This document shows positions 43,247 to 51,853 of a DNA stretch of 64,000 nucleotides, piece after piece. Position numbers and translations under genes: made by a program. The notes under the pieces were generated by a model. The model had not been told where the DNA came from and searched no databases. It saw only the letters and a list, made by a program, of their open reading frames with translations. Origin of the DNA: VXYL01 sp965200375 (GTDB taxonomy: Bacteria > Pseudomonadota > Gammaproteobacteria > Pseudomonadales > Azotimanducaceae). Position 1 is the first letter of the stretch, and the number at the start of each line of letters is the position of its first letter. The DNA lies in the NCBI GenBank assembly GCA_965200375.1, contig OZ241353.1, positions 1,860,001-1,924,000 of the forward strand. The letters are read 5' to 3'.

Positions 43247-43723
43247 CTACCCGCTCTCGGCCGCTGGCGCTTCCTCAGCCGAGGCGTCGACGTCCTCGAC
43301 CGTGGCGTCGGCGTCCTCGGCCGCAGCCGGCGGCTCGGTCGCCGCGGCGTCCGCCTCCGGCGCCGGATCAGCGGCCGCCGTCGAGTCCTCGTCGCCAGCG
43401 CGTTCGGCAGTGCCTTGCGGCGCCTCGGCTTCGGTGCCCGAGGACACGGCGATCGGCGCGGGCTGCATGGCTGCGGCTGGCATTCGCCGCACCTCGGCCG
43501 CCAGCTGGCGGACCCGCTCGGTGGGCTGCGCACCGTTCGCCAGCCAGTGATCGAACCGCGCCAGGTCGATCCGCAACGGCACGTCGGCACCCCGCGCAAT
43601 GGGATTGTAGAAGCCGATGCGCTCGATGAAGCGCCCATCCCGCTTGGCGGACTTCTCCGCCACCGTGACGTGGTAGAAGGGGCTCTTCTTCGCCCCGTGC
43701 CGGGCCAAGCGGATGGTAACCAA
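43247..43723 (-). CDS. rpsP: Small-subunit ribosomal protein S16 with long acidic C-terminal extension
   Basis: Residues 1-80 are a standard S16: VTIRLARHGAKKSPFYHVTV, RDGRFIERIGFYNP, DHWLANGAQPTERV. S16 is usually about 80-90 residues, whereas this one has 158. The additional 75 or so residues are almost wholly Ala, Glu, Asp, Pro, Ser and Thr and should be disordered and strongly negative, unusual for a ribosomal protein. The start codon is TTG, since family members begin at MVTIRLAR and no ATG is available. First gene of the rpsP-rimM-trmD-rplS operon. Confidence 0.95.
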   Translation of the reverse strand: MVTIRLARHGAKKSPFYHVTVAEKSAKRDGRFIERIGFYNPIARGADVPLRIDLARFDHWLANGAQPTERVRQLAAEVRRMPAAAMQPAPIAVSSGTEAEAPQGTAERAGDEDSTAAADPAPEADAAATEPPAAAEDADATVEDVDASAEEAPAAESG

Positions 43724-43751
43724 TGGACTCGCGCCGCATCGAAAGGGCGGC

Positions 43752-43780
43752 GATTGTAGCGAAGGGGCGGATGCATTGGA
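43752..43780 (-). promoter_or_regulatory. Candidate promoter of the rpsP operon
   Basis: On the minus strand a TACAAT -10 box lies at 43757-43752, about 29 bp before the rpsP start, and a weak TTCCAA -35-like box at 43780-43775 with 17-bp spacing. The placement before the first gene of a ribosomal operon supports it. Confidence 0.5.
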
Positions 43781-44034
43781 ACAGCATCGATGCGGATTCG
43801 GCAGCGGCGCAGACGTGCTTGGGGCTCGATGCGGGACCGCCCCTGCCCATGTTCCGCACCCTGTTTGACGCCTTGATCGGCACTCTAATAGATTGATGGA
43901 ACAACTGAAACAGGCTTGACGGTGCCGTTGTTTGGCGCCTTGTTTGACGCTTTGTTCGGCCGTGTCGCATCCAGTGCGCCTGGCAGCGGCTTCCAGATGC
44001 CGGCCGATCCCGATCGGGGACGGCGCCGGGCGCT

Positions 44035-44040
44035 TACAAT
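44035..44040 (+). promoter_or_regulatory. Candidate -10 box of the MoaD-like gene
   Basis: TACAAT lies 30 bp upstream of the ATG at 44071. A clear -35 box is not visible. The CGGAGGCG stretch just before the ATG serves as ribosome-binding site. Confidence 0.4.
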
Positions 44041-44070
44041 CAGACGCACCAGCGGCTCGCGGAGGCGTCC

Positions 44071-44313
44071 ATGGCCAAGGTCGTGTTCCCGGAACACCTT
44101 CTGCCCAACACCGGCGGGGTGCGGGAGCTGGCGGTGGAGTGCAGAAACTTCCGGGGTCTGGTTCGCGCCCTCGAGGAGAAGTGGCCGGGCATCGAGGACG
44201 TGCTCGCCAAGACGGCCGTCGCCATCGACGGGCAGATCTACCAGGACGCCTGGCTGGAGCCGATTCAGCCGAACAGCGAGGTGTTCTTCATGCAGCGCAT
44301 TGAAGGCGGCTAG
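44071..44313 (+). CDS. MoaD/ThiS-family sulfur carrier-like protein
   Basis: This 80-residue protein has the beta-grasp pattern and ends in EVFFMQRIEGG, with the C-terminal Gly-Gly that MoaD/ThiS proteins use for adenylation and thiocarboxylation. In known systems an E1-like MoeB or ThiF protein activates the tail. A MoeB homologue is encoded at 51101-51853 but not adjacent. No MoaE, ThiG or cysteine synthase partner is next to it, so which pathway it serves (molybdopterin, thiamine, cysteine or other) is unknown. It stands alone with its own promoter candidate. Confidence 0.8.
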   Translation: MAKVVFPEHLLPNTGGVRELAVECRNFRGLVRALEEKWPGIEDVLAKTAVAIDGQIYQDAWLEPIQPNSEVFFMQRIEGG

Positions 44314-44352
44314 GGAACTGCCCCCAAGGGCTGGCGGGAGACGCTGCCCGCC

Positions 44353-44787
44353 TCACAGCTTCGAATACTGCTCTTCGACGCTCCGCTGCTGGGCCGCGTC
44401 CCGCGCTCGCGGCAACTCGGCCCGGGCCCAAGCCGCCAACGCCGCCATTGGAAACCGGCGGCCGGGACAGGTGGCGGCCCGATCGCCGCGGATTTGGCGG
44501 TGGGCGCCCAGCTCCGCGGCCGGATAGCGGAGCTGCAGCGCCAGCAGCAGGCGTTGCAGCGCGTCCAGCTGCGCCGGCGACGGCGGCGCGGCGTCGAAAT
44601 CCCCGTCGAGCACCACGCCGATGCTGCGGGGATGCTGGCCGCGCTCGGTCTCCGCCAGCTCGGCGCGGCATCCGCCTTCCGCGTCGATGCGGTAGTGGAA
44701 CTGGCCACGAGGGCTTCGGGGGCAGGCGCCGTGGTGCAGCAGCACGAACTTGACGCCGCCCGGCTGCTGCGGCGAGCGTTCCGCCAT
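44353..44787 (-). CDS. Peptidoglycan recognition / N-acetylmuramoyl-L-alanine amidase-like protein
   Basis: This protein of 144 residues matches the amidase_2/PGRP fold. It has FVLLHHGACP near the start with a zinc-ligand histidine, then FHYRIDAEGG, IGVVLDGDFD, LGAHRQIRGD with the second histidine, and ATCPGRRFP with the zinc-ligand cysteine. It would cut the MurNAc-L-Ala bond of peptidoglycan fragments. No signal peptide is visible, which suggests cytoplasmic recycling of anhydro-muropeptides, as for AmpD, or an unannotated export route. It starts two bases after the MATE gene's stop, so they are likely cotranscribed. Confidence 0.85.
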   Translation of the reverse strand: MAERSPQQPGGVKFVLLHHGACPRSPRGQFHYRIDAEGGCRAELAETERGQHPRSIGVVLDGDFDAAPPSPAQLDALQRLLLALQLRYPAAELGAHRQIRGDRAATCPGRRFPMAALAAWARAELPRARDAAQQRSVEEQYSKL

Positions 44788-44789
44788 GC

Positions 44790-46136
44790 TCACGCCGCCA
44801 GCGATCTGGCGCCGATCTCGCGCCGCAGCGCCACGCGGTTCCAGTACCAGGCCAGGGCGCCGAGCAGCACGTTGGTGGCGGCCATGGCGAGAAAGACGCC
44901 GGCGTAGCCCCACAGGTAGTCGCCAAGCATCAGCAGGGGAATGTAGAGGACGAAGGTGCGGGCGAGGGAGATCGCCAGCGGCGGCAAGGGCCGCCCGAGG
45001 GCATTGAAGCAAGCTGTCGCCACCTGCATCACGCCCATGAAGCCAATCGACAACGGGATCAGCAGAAAGAACAGCCCCGCTACCGCCACCACGGTCGGGT
45101 TGGGGTCGATCCAGCGCACGGCCCTCTCGCCGACGGCCGCCAGCACCGCGAAGGTCACCACGCCCCAGGCCAGACAGAACAGATTGGCAAGGCGCAGCGC
45201 TTCGCGCACGCGCTGGAAGTTCCCGGCGCCCCAGTTCTGGCCGACGAACGGCGCAATCGAGGACGACGCGGACCACAGCACCATGTGCACCATCGTCTCC
45301 ACTCGGGCCGCCACCGTGTAGCCAGCCACCACTTCGTGGCCGTGGCCGGCAAGCAGGCGGGTGGCCACCAGCATGGAGATCGGCTGCACGAGGCTGCTGG
45401 CGGTGGCGGGGCCGCCTACGTGCAGTATGGACGCCCAGGAAGGCAGCAGGCCGGCCAGGGACCAGCTCACCATGCGCACCCGGGTGAGGATCGCCACGTA
45501 GAGCGCCACGCTGAACACCCGGGATGCCACGTAGGCCCAGGCGGCGCCCGCGATGCCGAGCGCCGGCAGGCCCAGAGCGCCGAAGATCAGCAGCGGGCCG
45601 AGGGCGATCTGCAGCACGGACCCCGTGGTCATCACGATGCCCGGGCTGGCTGCGCTGCCGGTGGCCCGCAGCAGCGTCGAACCCACCATCGAGAGCATGA
45701 ACAACGGGAACCCCAGCAGGTACACCCGCAGATACTCGGTTGCCATCGCCAGCACTTCGCCGCGCGCGCCGAGCAGCCGCAGCGCGTCTTCGGCGAACAG
45801 GAAGCCGACGCCGCCTATCGCGATTCCCACCAGCAGCACCAGCAGCTCGGCGTGGGCGACCAGGCGGGCGGCGATGCGCCGGTCGCCGGCGCCGTAGGCG
45901 CGGGCGATCACCGAAGACGCGCCGGTGCCGATGCCGCCGGCGAAGGCGAACAGCAGGATGGTGATGGGGAAGGCGAAGCCCATGGCGGCCAGCGCTTGCG
46001 TGCCGAGGATGCCGAGGTAGGCCGCCTCGGCCAGCCGCGCCACGTTCATCGACGCCGAGCCGAGGGTCATGAAGGACCCGAGGCGAACCAGGTGCCGGCC
46101 AACGCTGCCTTCGGTGAAACCGGCCAGACGCGCCAT
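44790..46136 (-). CDS. MATE-family efflux transporter
   Basis: This 448-residue protein has about twelve helices in two bundles. Typical segments are MNVARLAEAAYLGILGTQAL, FAFAGGIGTGASSVIARAYG, FVGQNWGAGN and NALGRPLPPLAISL. MATE proteins expel drugs, toxins or lipids using Na+ or H+. The ATG at 46136 is chosen; an earlier ATG at 46226 would add 30 very arginine-rich residues before the first helix. It may share a transcript with the amidase gene. Confidence 0.93.
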   Translation of the reverse strand: MARLAGFTEGSVGRHLVRLGSFMTLGSASMNVARLAEAAYLGILGTQALAAMGFAFPITILLFAFAGGIGTGASSVIARAYGAGDRRIAARLVAHAELLVLLVGIAIGGVGFLFAEDALRLLGARGEVLAMATEYLRVYLLGFPLFMLSMVGSTLLRATGSAASPGIVMTTGSVLQIALGPLLIFGALGLPALGIAGAAWAYVASRVFSVALYVAILTRVRMVSWSLAGLLPSWASILHVGGPATASSLVQPISMLVATRLLAGHGHEVVAGYTVAARVETMVHMVLWSASSSIAPFVGQNWGAGNFQRVREALRLANLFCLAWGVVTFAVLAAVGERAVRWIDPNPTVVAVAGLFFLLIPLSIGFMGVMQVATACFNALGRPLPPLAISLARTFVLYIPLLMLGDYLWGYAGVFLAMAATNVLLGALAWYWNRVALRREIGARSLAA

Positions 46137-46312
46137 GCGCCGCGCCCGCCGCCGCACCGCCCGTGGCGCACGGCTGCGGCCTGGGGATGGGGGCGGCGCT
46201 GCTCTGCGGCGGCGCCTCATCGACAAGCCGCAGTGCGGACCGGCGGTACGGGCATGGGAAGGGCATGGTAGCGCAGCCGCCGAGGCTGGCCGGAGCCGGC
46301 GTCAGCGCCGGC

Positions 46313-46318
46313 TACAAT
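46313..46318 (+). promoter_or_regulatory. Candidate -10 box of ffh
   Basis: TACAAT lies 104 bp upstream of the ffh ATG in the divergent gap with the MATE gene. No convincing -35 box is seen. Confidence 0.35.
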
Positions 46319-46422
46319 GATGCGCCGCCGGGCGGCGGCAGCGGTCCGGTGCGCTTGCCGCCGCGCTGCCGATGTCGCGGCGAACAGCGCGTCTACCGGC
46401 CCCAACGGCCAGGGAGCCAGCC

Positions 46423-47805
46423 ATGTTCGAGAGCCTGGGCGAGCGCTTGACGGCGGCGTTGCGTTCCGTCGCCGGCCGCGGGCGGCTCACCGAAGACAAC
46501 ATCCGCGACTCGGTGCGGCAGGTGCGCCTGGCGATGCTGGAGGCGGATGTGGCGCTGCCCGTGGTGCGCGCGTTCACGGCGGACGTGCAGCGCCAAGCCG
46601 TCGGCAGCGAAGTGCTGGCGGCCCTGGACCCTCGGCAGGCGTTCGTGAAGATCGTCCATGCCGAGCTGGTGCGGCTGATGGGCGACGCCAACGATGGCTT
46701 GGACCTGGCCGTCAGTCCGCCGGCGGTGATACTGCTCGCCGGTTTGCAGGGCGCCGGCAAGACGTCCACCGTCGCCAAGCTGGCCCGCCACCTCAAGGAG
46801 CGTCAGCAAGGGGATCGCAAGCGTGTCGCCGTGGTCAGCACGGACGTGCGGCGGCCAGCCGCAATCGCCCAGCTGGCCGCCCTCGCCGAGGAGGTGGGCG
46901 TACGCTGCATCGGCAGCGCATCCGGCGAGGCGCCGCCCGCCATCGCCGCCCGAGCGCTCGCCGAGGCGCAGGCGCAACTCGACGACGTGCTGATCGTCGA
47001 CACCGCAGGACGCCTTGCCGTCGACACCGAAATGATGGCCGAGGTCGCCGAGGTTCACCGGGTGCTCGAACCCGCGGAGACCCTGTTCGTGGTGGATGCG
47101 ATGACCGGCCAGGACGCCGCGGTCACCGCCAAGGCATTCGACCAGGCGCTGCCGCTTACCGGCGTGGTGCTGGCCAAGGCGGACGCCGACGCCCGAGGCG
47201 GCGCGGCGCTGTCGGTGCGGGCGGTTACCGGCAAGCCGATCAAGTTCCTCGCCGTGGGGGAGCGGCCGGACGCGTTGCAGGCGTTCCACCCGGCGCGCAT
47301 CGCGTCGCGCATTCTCGGCATGGGCGACATGCTGACGCTGATCGAGGAGGCGGAGCGCAAGGTGGACCGCCGCAAGGCCGTGCGCCTGGCCAAGAAGGTC
47401 CAGCGCGGCACGAGGTTCGACCTCGCGGACTTCCAGGATCAGATTCAGCAGATGTTCCAGATCGGCGGCCTCGACAGCCTGCTCGACAAGATGCCCGGCA
47501 TGGGCCAGGTGCCGCAGGCGGTTAGGGATCGGCTCGACGAAGGCGAGTACCGGCGCATGGACGCCATCATCAACTCCATGACGCCGCAGGAGCGGCGCTT
47601 TCCCGATGTGATCAACGGCGCCCGCAAGCGCCGCATCGCGGTCGGCAGCGGCACCGGCATCGGCGACGTCAACCGCCTCTTGAAGCAGCATCGGGCGATG
47701 CAGAAGAACATGAAGAAGATCACCCGCAAATCCGGCATGCAGCGGATGATGCGCGGCCTCCAAGGCCCGCCGCGAGGGCCGTCGAGTCGCCGCCGGCGCC
47801 GCTAG
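46423..47805 (+). CDS. ffh: Signal recognition particle protein Ffh
   Basis: Ffh binds 4.5S RNA and signal anchors and delivers nascent membrane proteins to FtsY. The 460-residue protein has the N domain, the GTPase G domain with P-loop GLQGAGKTST (about 107), DVRRPAAIAQL and DTAGRL, and a methionine-rich M domain near the C-terminus. The G4 region reads AKADADARGGAAL rather than the usual TKxDGDARGGAAL: the lysine and aspartate are kept, but Thr and Gly are Ala. The ATG before FESLGERLTA is the family start. The neighbouring rpsP operon is the usual context. Confidence 0.96.
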   Translation: MFESLGERLTAALRSVAGRGRLTEDNIRDSVRQVRLAMLEADVALPVVRAFTADVQRQAVGSEVLAALDPRQAFVKIVHAELVRLMGDANDGLDLAVSPPAVILLAGLQGAGKTSTVAKLARHLKERQQGDRKRVAVVSTDVRRPAAIAQLAALAEEVGVRCIGSASGEAPPAIAARALAEAQAQLDDVLIVDTAGRLAVDTEMMAEVAEVHRVLEPAETLFVVDAMTGQDAAVTAKAFDQALPLTGVVLAKADADARGGAALSVRAVTGKPIKFLAVGERPDALQAFHPARIASRILGMGDMLTLIEEAERKVDRRKAVRLAKKVQRGTRFDLADFQDQIQQMFQIGGLDSLLDKMPGMGQVPQAVRDRLDEGEYRRMDAIINSMTPQERRFPDVINGARKRRIAVGSGTGIGDVNRLLKQHRAMQKNMKKITRKSGMQRMMRGLQGPPRGPSSRRRRR

Positions 47806-47825
47806 CGCTCTGCCAGCGCCTGGCG

Positions 47826-48891
47826 ATGGCGAGCCATCGGGACATCCTGGAGCAGCTCAACACCGCGGTGGCGGTGGTGGAAGCGCTGCCGGACCGATCC
47901 TTCCGCATCACCTACCTCAACCAGTCCGGGCAGTCCCTGTTCGGGCGCAGCGCCCCTCGGGCCTTGGGAATGTCCCTCGACCAGCTGCTGCCCGACGTCC
48001 ATGCCAAGCCGGCGATGCTGCAGGACGTGCTCGACTCCGGGCGGCCGTTCACCAAGCGGGAAGTGGCGCTGGCCGTGCCGGGCGGCGCCGTGCGCGTCAA
48101 CTATTCGATTGCGCCCTTGGCCGAGGCGGAACTGCTGGTGGAGTTCGAGCGGCTGGACCGGTTCATGAGCATCGGGCGCAACGAACGGCACGTGACCCTG
48201 CAGGAGACGCTGCGCAAGCTGGCCCGGGGCCTCGCCCACGAAATCAAGAACCCGCTGGGCGGCATTCGCGGTGCTGCGCAGCTGCTGGATCGCCGGCTGG
48301 CGGCCGCCGAGGATCGGGAGTACACCGCGGTGATCATGGCGGAGGCGGACCGGCTGCGGAACCTGGTGGACAGGATCCTCGGCCCCAAGGACCGGTATCG
48401 GTTCGCGCCGGTCAACGTCCACCACGTGATCGAGCGGGTGGTGAGGCTGCTGCTCGCCGAACACCCTTCCGGCATCCGCTTCGAGCGCAGCTACGACCCG
48501 AGCCTGCCGGAGGTGGAAGCGGACAGCGAGCAGCTGGTGCAGGCGACGCTGAACGTCCTGACCAACGCCGTGCTCGCCCTCGCCGACGTGCCGGACGCCG
48601 CCATCGAGCTGCAAACCCGCGTCGTGGGCCAGTTCACCATCGGCGCGACGCGGCATCGGCTGGTGGCCAACCTGGATTTCATCGACAACGGTCCCGGCAT
48701 ACCCGCGGACATCGCCGACCGCATCTTCTATCCCATGATCAGCGGCCGGCCCGGCGGCGCCGGCCTCGGCCTCGCCATCACCCAGACCATCATTGCCCGG
48801 CACAACGGCCTGGTGGCATGCGAGAGCGAGCCGGGGCGCACCGCGTTCTCCTTCTATCTGCCCATCCGCCAACCCCGCCGGTCCCAAGGCC

Positions 48892-48920
<29 letters not shown>
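47826..48920 (+). CDS. glnL: Nitrogen regulation sensor histidine kinase NtrB
   Basis: NtrB phosphorylates NtrC when nitrogen is scarce and is controlled by PII. The 364-residue cytoplasmic protein has an N-terminal PAS domain (about 8-110), the phospho-acceptor His near 138 in GLAHEIKNPLGGIRGAAQLL, and a HATPase domain with NVLTNAVLAL, DNGPGIP and GAGLGLAI. No membrane segment is seen. ntrC starts inside its last codons, an overlap of 29 bp. No glnA is visible in the window. Confidence 0.95.
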
Positions 48921-50343
<1,423 letters not shown>

Positions 50344-50418
50344 GGCCGAAGTTCCCCTGAACGGCTTGTACATAGCGACTTGAGCAGCGCCCGCATAGAC
50401 GCCGAAGCGTGGCGTGGC

Positions 50419-50451
50419 GCGTTCCCATGCCTCGAGACGCGAGGAGACGGC
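50419..50451. repeat. 33-bp direct repeat, left copy
   Basis: The sequence beginning GCGTTCCCATGCCTCGAGAC is identical over 33 bp to 50951-50983, and similarity extends about eight bases to the left. The two copies flank a 500-bp segment with the hairpin, the C-run and the peptide ORF. On the minus strand both copies read AVSSRLEAWER, so they may be a duplicated gene fragment. Confidence 0.85.
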
Positions 50452-50465
50452 GTCGACCAGTGCTT

Positions 50466-50490
50466 CCTAGGCGGCTGGCAGCCGCCTAGG
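50466..50490. terminator. Perfect hairpin downstream of ntrC
   Basis: CCTAGGCGGCT and AGCCGCCTAGG are perfect 11-bp arms around a GGC loop. The hairpin lies 123 bp after the ntrC stop and is not followed by a T-run, so intrinsic termination is possible but unproven. It could equally be a protein-binding or recombination site. Confidence 0.45.
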
Positions 50491-50559
50491 GCCTCGCAAG
50501 CCGTTTATTGCAGAAGGGAAAGTTCAGAAGTTCGACTTTCTTCGCCACACAAGGGTTGA

Positions 50560-50574
50560 CCCCCCCCCCCCCCC
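50560..50574. repeat. C15 homopolymer tract
   Basis: Fifteen consecutive cytosines lie about 100 bp upstream of the peptide ORF. Tracts of this kind vary in length by slippage and can alter promoter spacing, but they are also prone to sequencing error. Confidence 0.8.
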
Positions 50575-50672
50575 GTGGTTGGATAGCCGCGTTCGCACCG
50601 ACGACAGGCCCAGTTCCTGCGCCGGCGCGGTGCGGATCACGAAGCTCAAGCAGGCGACCGGGGAGTTCAACG

Positions 50673-50888
50673 ATGGCGGAACAAACGACGACCAAGCCAG
50701 CGGCGGCGTGGAAACCGCCGCGGCTTAGGGAACTCGGTCTGGGCGGTGGCACTCGGAGCGGCGCGAAAGAGGGCTATGACGCTACTTGGGAACTTTCTCA
50801 AGCATCACCTAACTGTGGCCCAGCACCGAACTACCGCATGCCAAATTCCGGCGACTCTACGTCGAGATACCCCGCCTGCCCGGCCTGA
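50673..50888 (+). CDS. Short peptide ORF, candidate RiPP-type precursor
   Basis: I do not recognise this 71-residue product. The ATG follows a well-placed GGGGAG ribosome-binding site. The N-terminal part has WKPPRLRELGLGGGTRSG, like leader peptides with a KPxLxxLG motif and a threonine two residues before a cleavage point. The rest, from KEGYDATWELSQASPN to RYPACPA, is rich in Gly, Ser, Pro, Asn and Tyr and has two cysteines. Its base composition is less GC-rich than the flanking genes. No maturation enzyme, protease or exporter is adjacent, and the predicted core would be long for a lasso peptide. It may be an orphan precursor, a short secreted protein, or a chance ORF. Confidence 0.35.
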   Translation: MAEQTTTKPAAAWKPPRLRELGLGGGTRSGAKEGYDATWELSQASPNCGPAPNYRMPNSGDSTSRYPACPA

Positions 50889-50950
50889 GGGCGTAGCTCA
50901 AGACGTTCGGCAGCGACGGAGCAAGGACAACTGGCGAACCTGGCGTCGGT

Positions 50951-50983
50951 GCGTTCCCATGCCTCGAGACGCGAGGAGACGGC
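50951..50983. repeat. 33-bp direct repeat, right copy
   Basis: Identical to 50419-50451 in the same orientation. It lies in the gap between the peptide ORF and the 3' end of moeB. The remainder of 50344-51100 outside the listed features holds no gene I can support. Confidence 0.85.
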
Positions 50984-51100
50984 CACGGAAGGTGACAGCG
51001 ACAGGGACTTGGCGGTCGCGAACATGGCGCACCTCCGTGGCTGCTGTCCCAAGGCCGTGCCCGGCAGCGTAGCGACCTCCAAAGCAGCGAACGCCGCCGC

Positions 51101-51853
51101 CTACCGGGTGCCGTCCCCGCAAGTGGCGCAGCGCGGGTCTCGTGCCAGCCGCAGCCGCCGCCACTCCATGCGCTTGGCGTCCAGGTACAGCACATGGCCG
51201 ACCAGCGTCTCGCCGACGTTCGCGAGGATCTTCATCGCCTCGATGGCTTGGACGCTGCCGACGATGCCGACGGCCGGCGCCGCGACGCCGTTCTCCGCGC
51301 AGTTCAGCGCCGCGTCCGCGGCGTCCCCGTACAGGCACTGGTAGCAGGGGGAGTCCTCCCGGCGGGAATCGAACACCGCCACCTGCCCTTCCCAGCGGAT
51401 CGCCGCGCCGGAGACCAGCGGCGTGCGCTCCGCCACGCAGGCGGCGTTCACGGCGTAGCGGGCGGCGAAGTTGTCGGTGCCGTCCAGCACCACGTCCGCC
51501 GCGGCGACGGCTTCCGCCAAGGCATCGCCGACGAGCTTCCGGGCCACGGTGCGAACGCTCACATCCCGATTCAGCGCCTCGATGCGGCGGGCGGCCGAAT
51601 CCACCTTCGCCGTGGCCAGCGACGCATGCTCGTGGATGATCTGGCGTTGCAGATTGGAGAGGTCCACCACGTCGTGGTCCACCAGCGTGAGGGTGCCGAC
51701 GCCGGCGGCGGCCAGGTAGAGGGCCGCCGGCGAGCCGAGGCCGCCTAGGCCGATCACCAGGGCGTGCCCGGCCAGCAGCGCTTCCTGCCCGGCCACGTCG
51801 AAGTCCGGCAGCATGATCTGGCGGCTGTAGCGCAGCAGCTGCTCGTCGTTCAC
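51101..51853 (-). CDS. moeB: MoeB/ThiF-family E1-like adenylyltransferase
   Basis: This 250-residue protein adenylates the C-terminal Gly-Gly of a MoaD/ThiS-type carrier. It opens RYSRQIMLPDFDVAGQEALL, has the nucleotide site VIGLGGLGSPAA (about 33-44), LVDHDVVDLSNLQRQ, VLDGTDNF, and zinc-binding CYQC and CATC pairs. It starts within the prmC stop (four-base overlap). The prfA-prmC-moeB order is known in Pseudomonas. The likely carrier is encoded at 44071-44313. Confidence 0.92.
   Translation of the reverse strand: MNDEQLLRYSRQIMLPDFDVAGQEALLAGHALVIGLGGLGSPAALYLAAAGVGTLTLVDHDVVDLSNLQRQIIHEHASLATAKVDSAARRIEALNRDVSVRTVARKLVGDALAEAVAAADVVLDGTDNFAARYAVNAACVAERTPLVSGAAIRWEGQVAVFDSRREDSPCYQCLYGDAADAALNCAENGVAAPAVGIVGSVQAIEAMKILANVGETLVGHVLYLDAKRMEWRRLRLARDPRCATCGDGTR

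Larger units (their letters stand above)
43724..44070. other. Intergenic region between rpsP and the MoaD-like gene
   Basis: This 347-bp gap separates divergent genes. It contains the rpsP promoter candidate, a TACAAT box near 44035, an AT-richer patch around 43885-43920, and short imperfect 12-bp tandem units near 43925-43962 (TTGTTTGGCGCC, TTGTTTGACGCT, TTGTTCGGCCGT) with a related TTTGACGCCTTGATCGGC at 43863. No coding sequence is convincing. Confidence 0.6.

Noticed and set aside
50344..51100. Lasso peptide or other complete RiPP gene cluster
   Set aside because: Only a candidate precursor is present. The adjacent MoeB belongs to the conserved prfA-prmC-moeB operon, and no cyclase, leader peptidase or transporter is linked.
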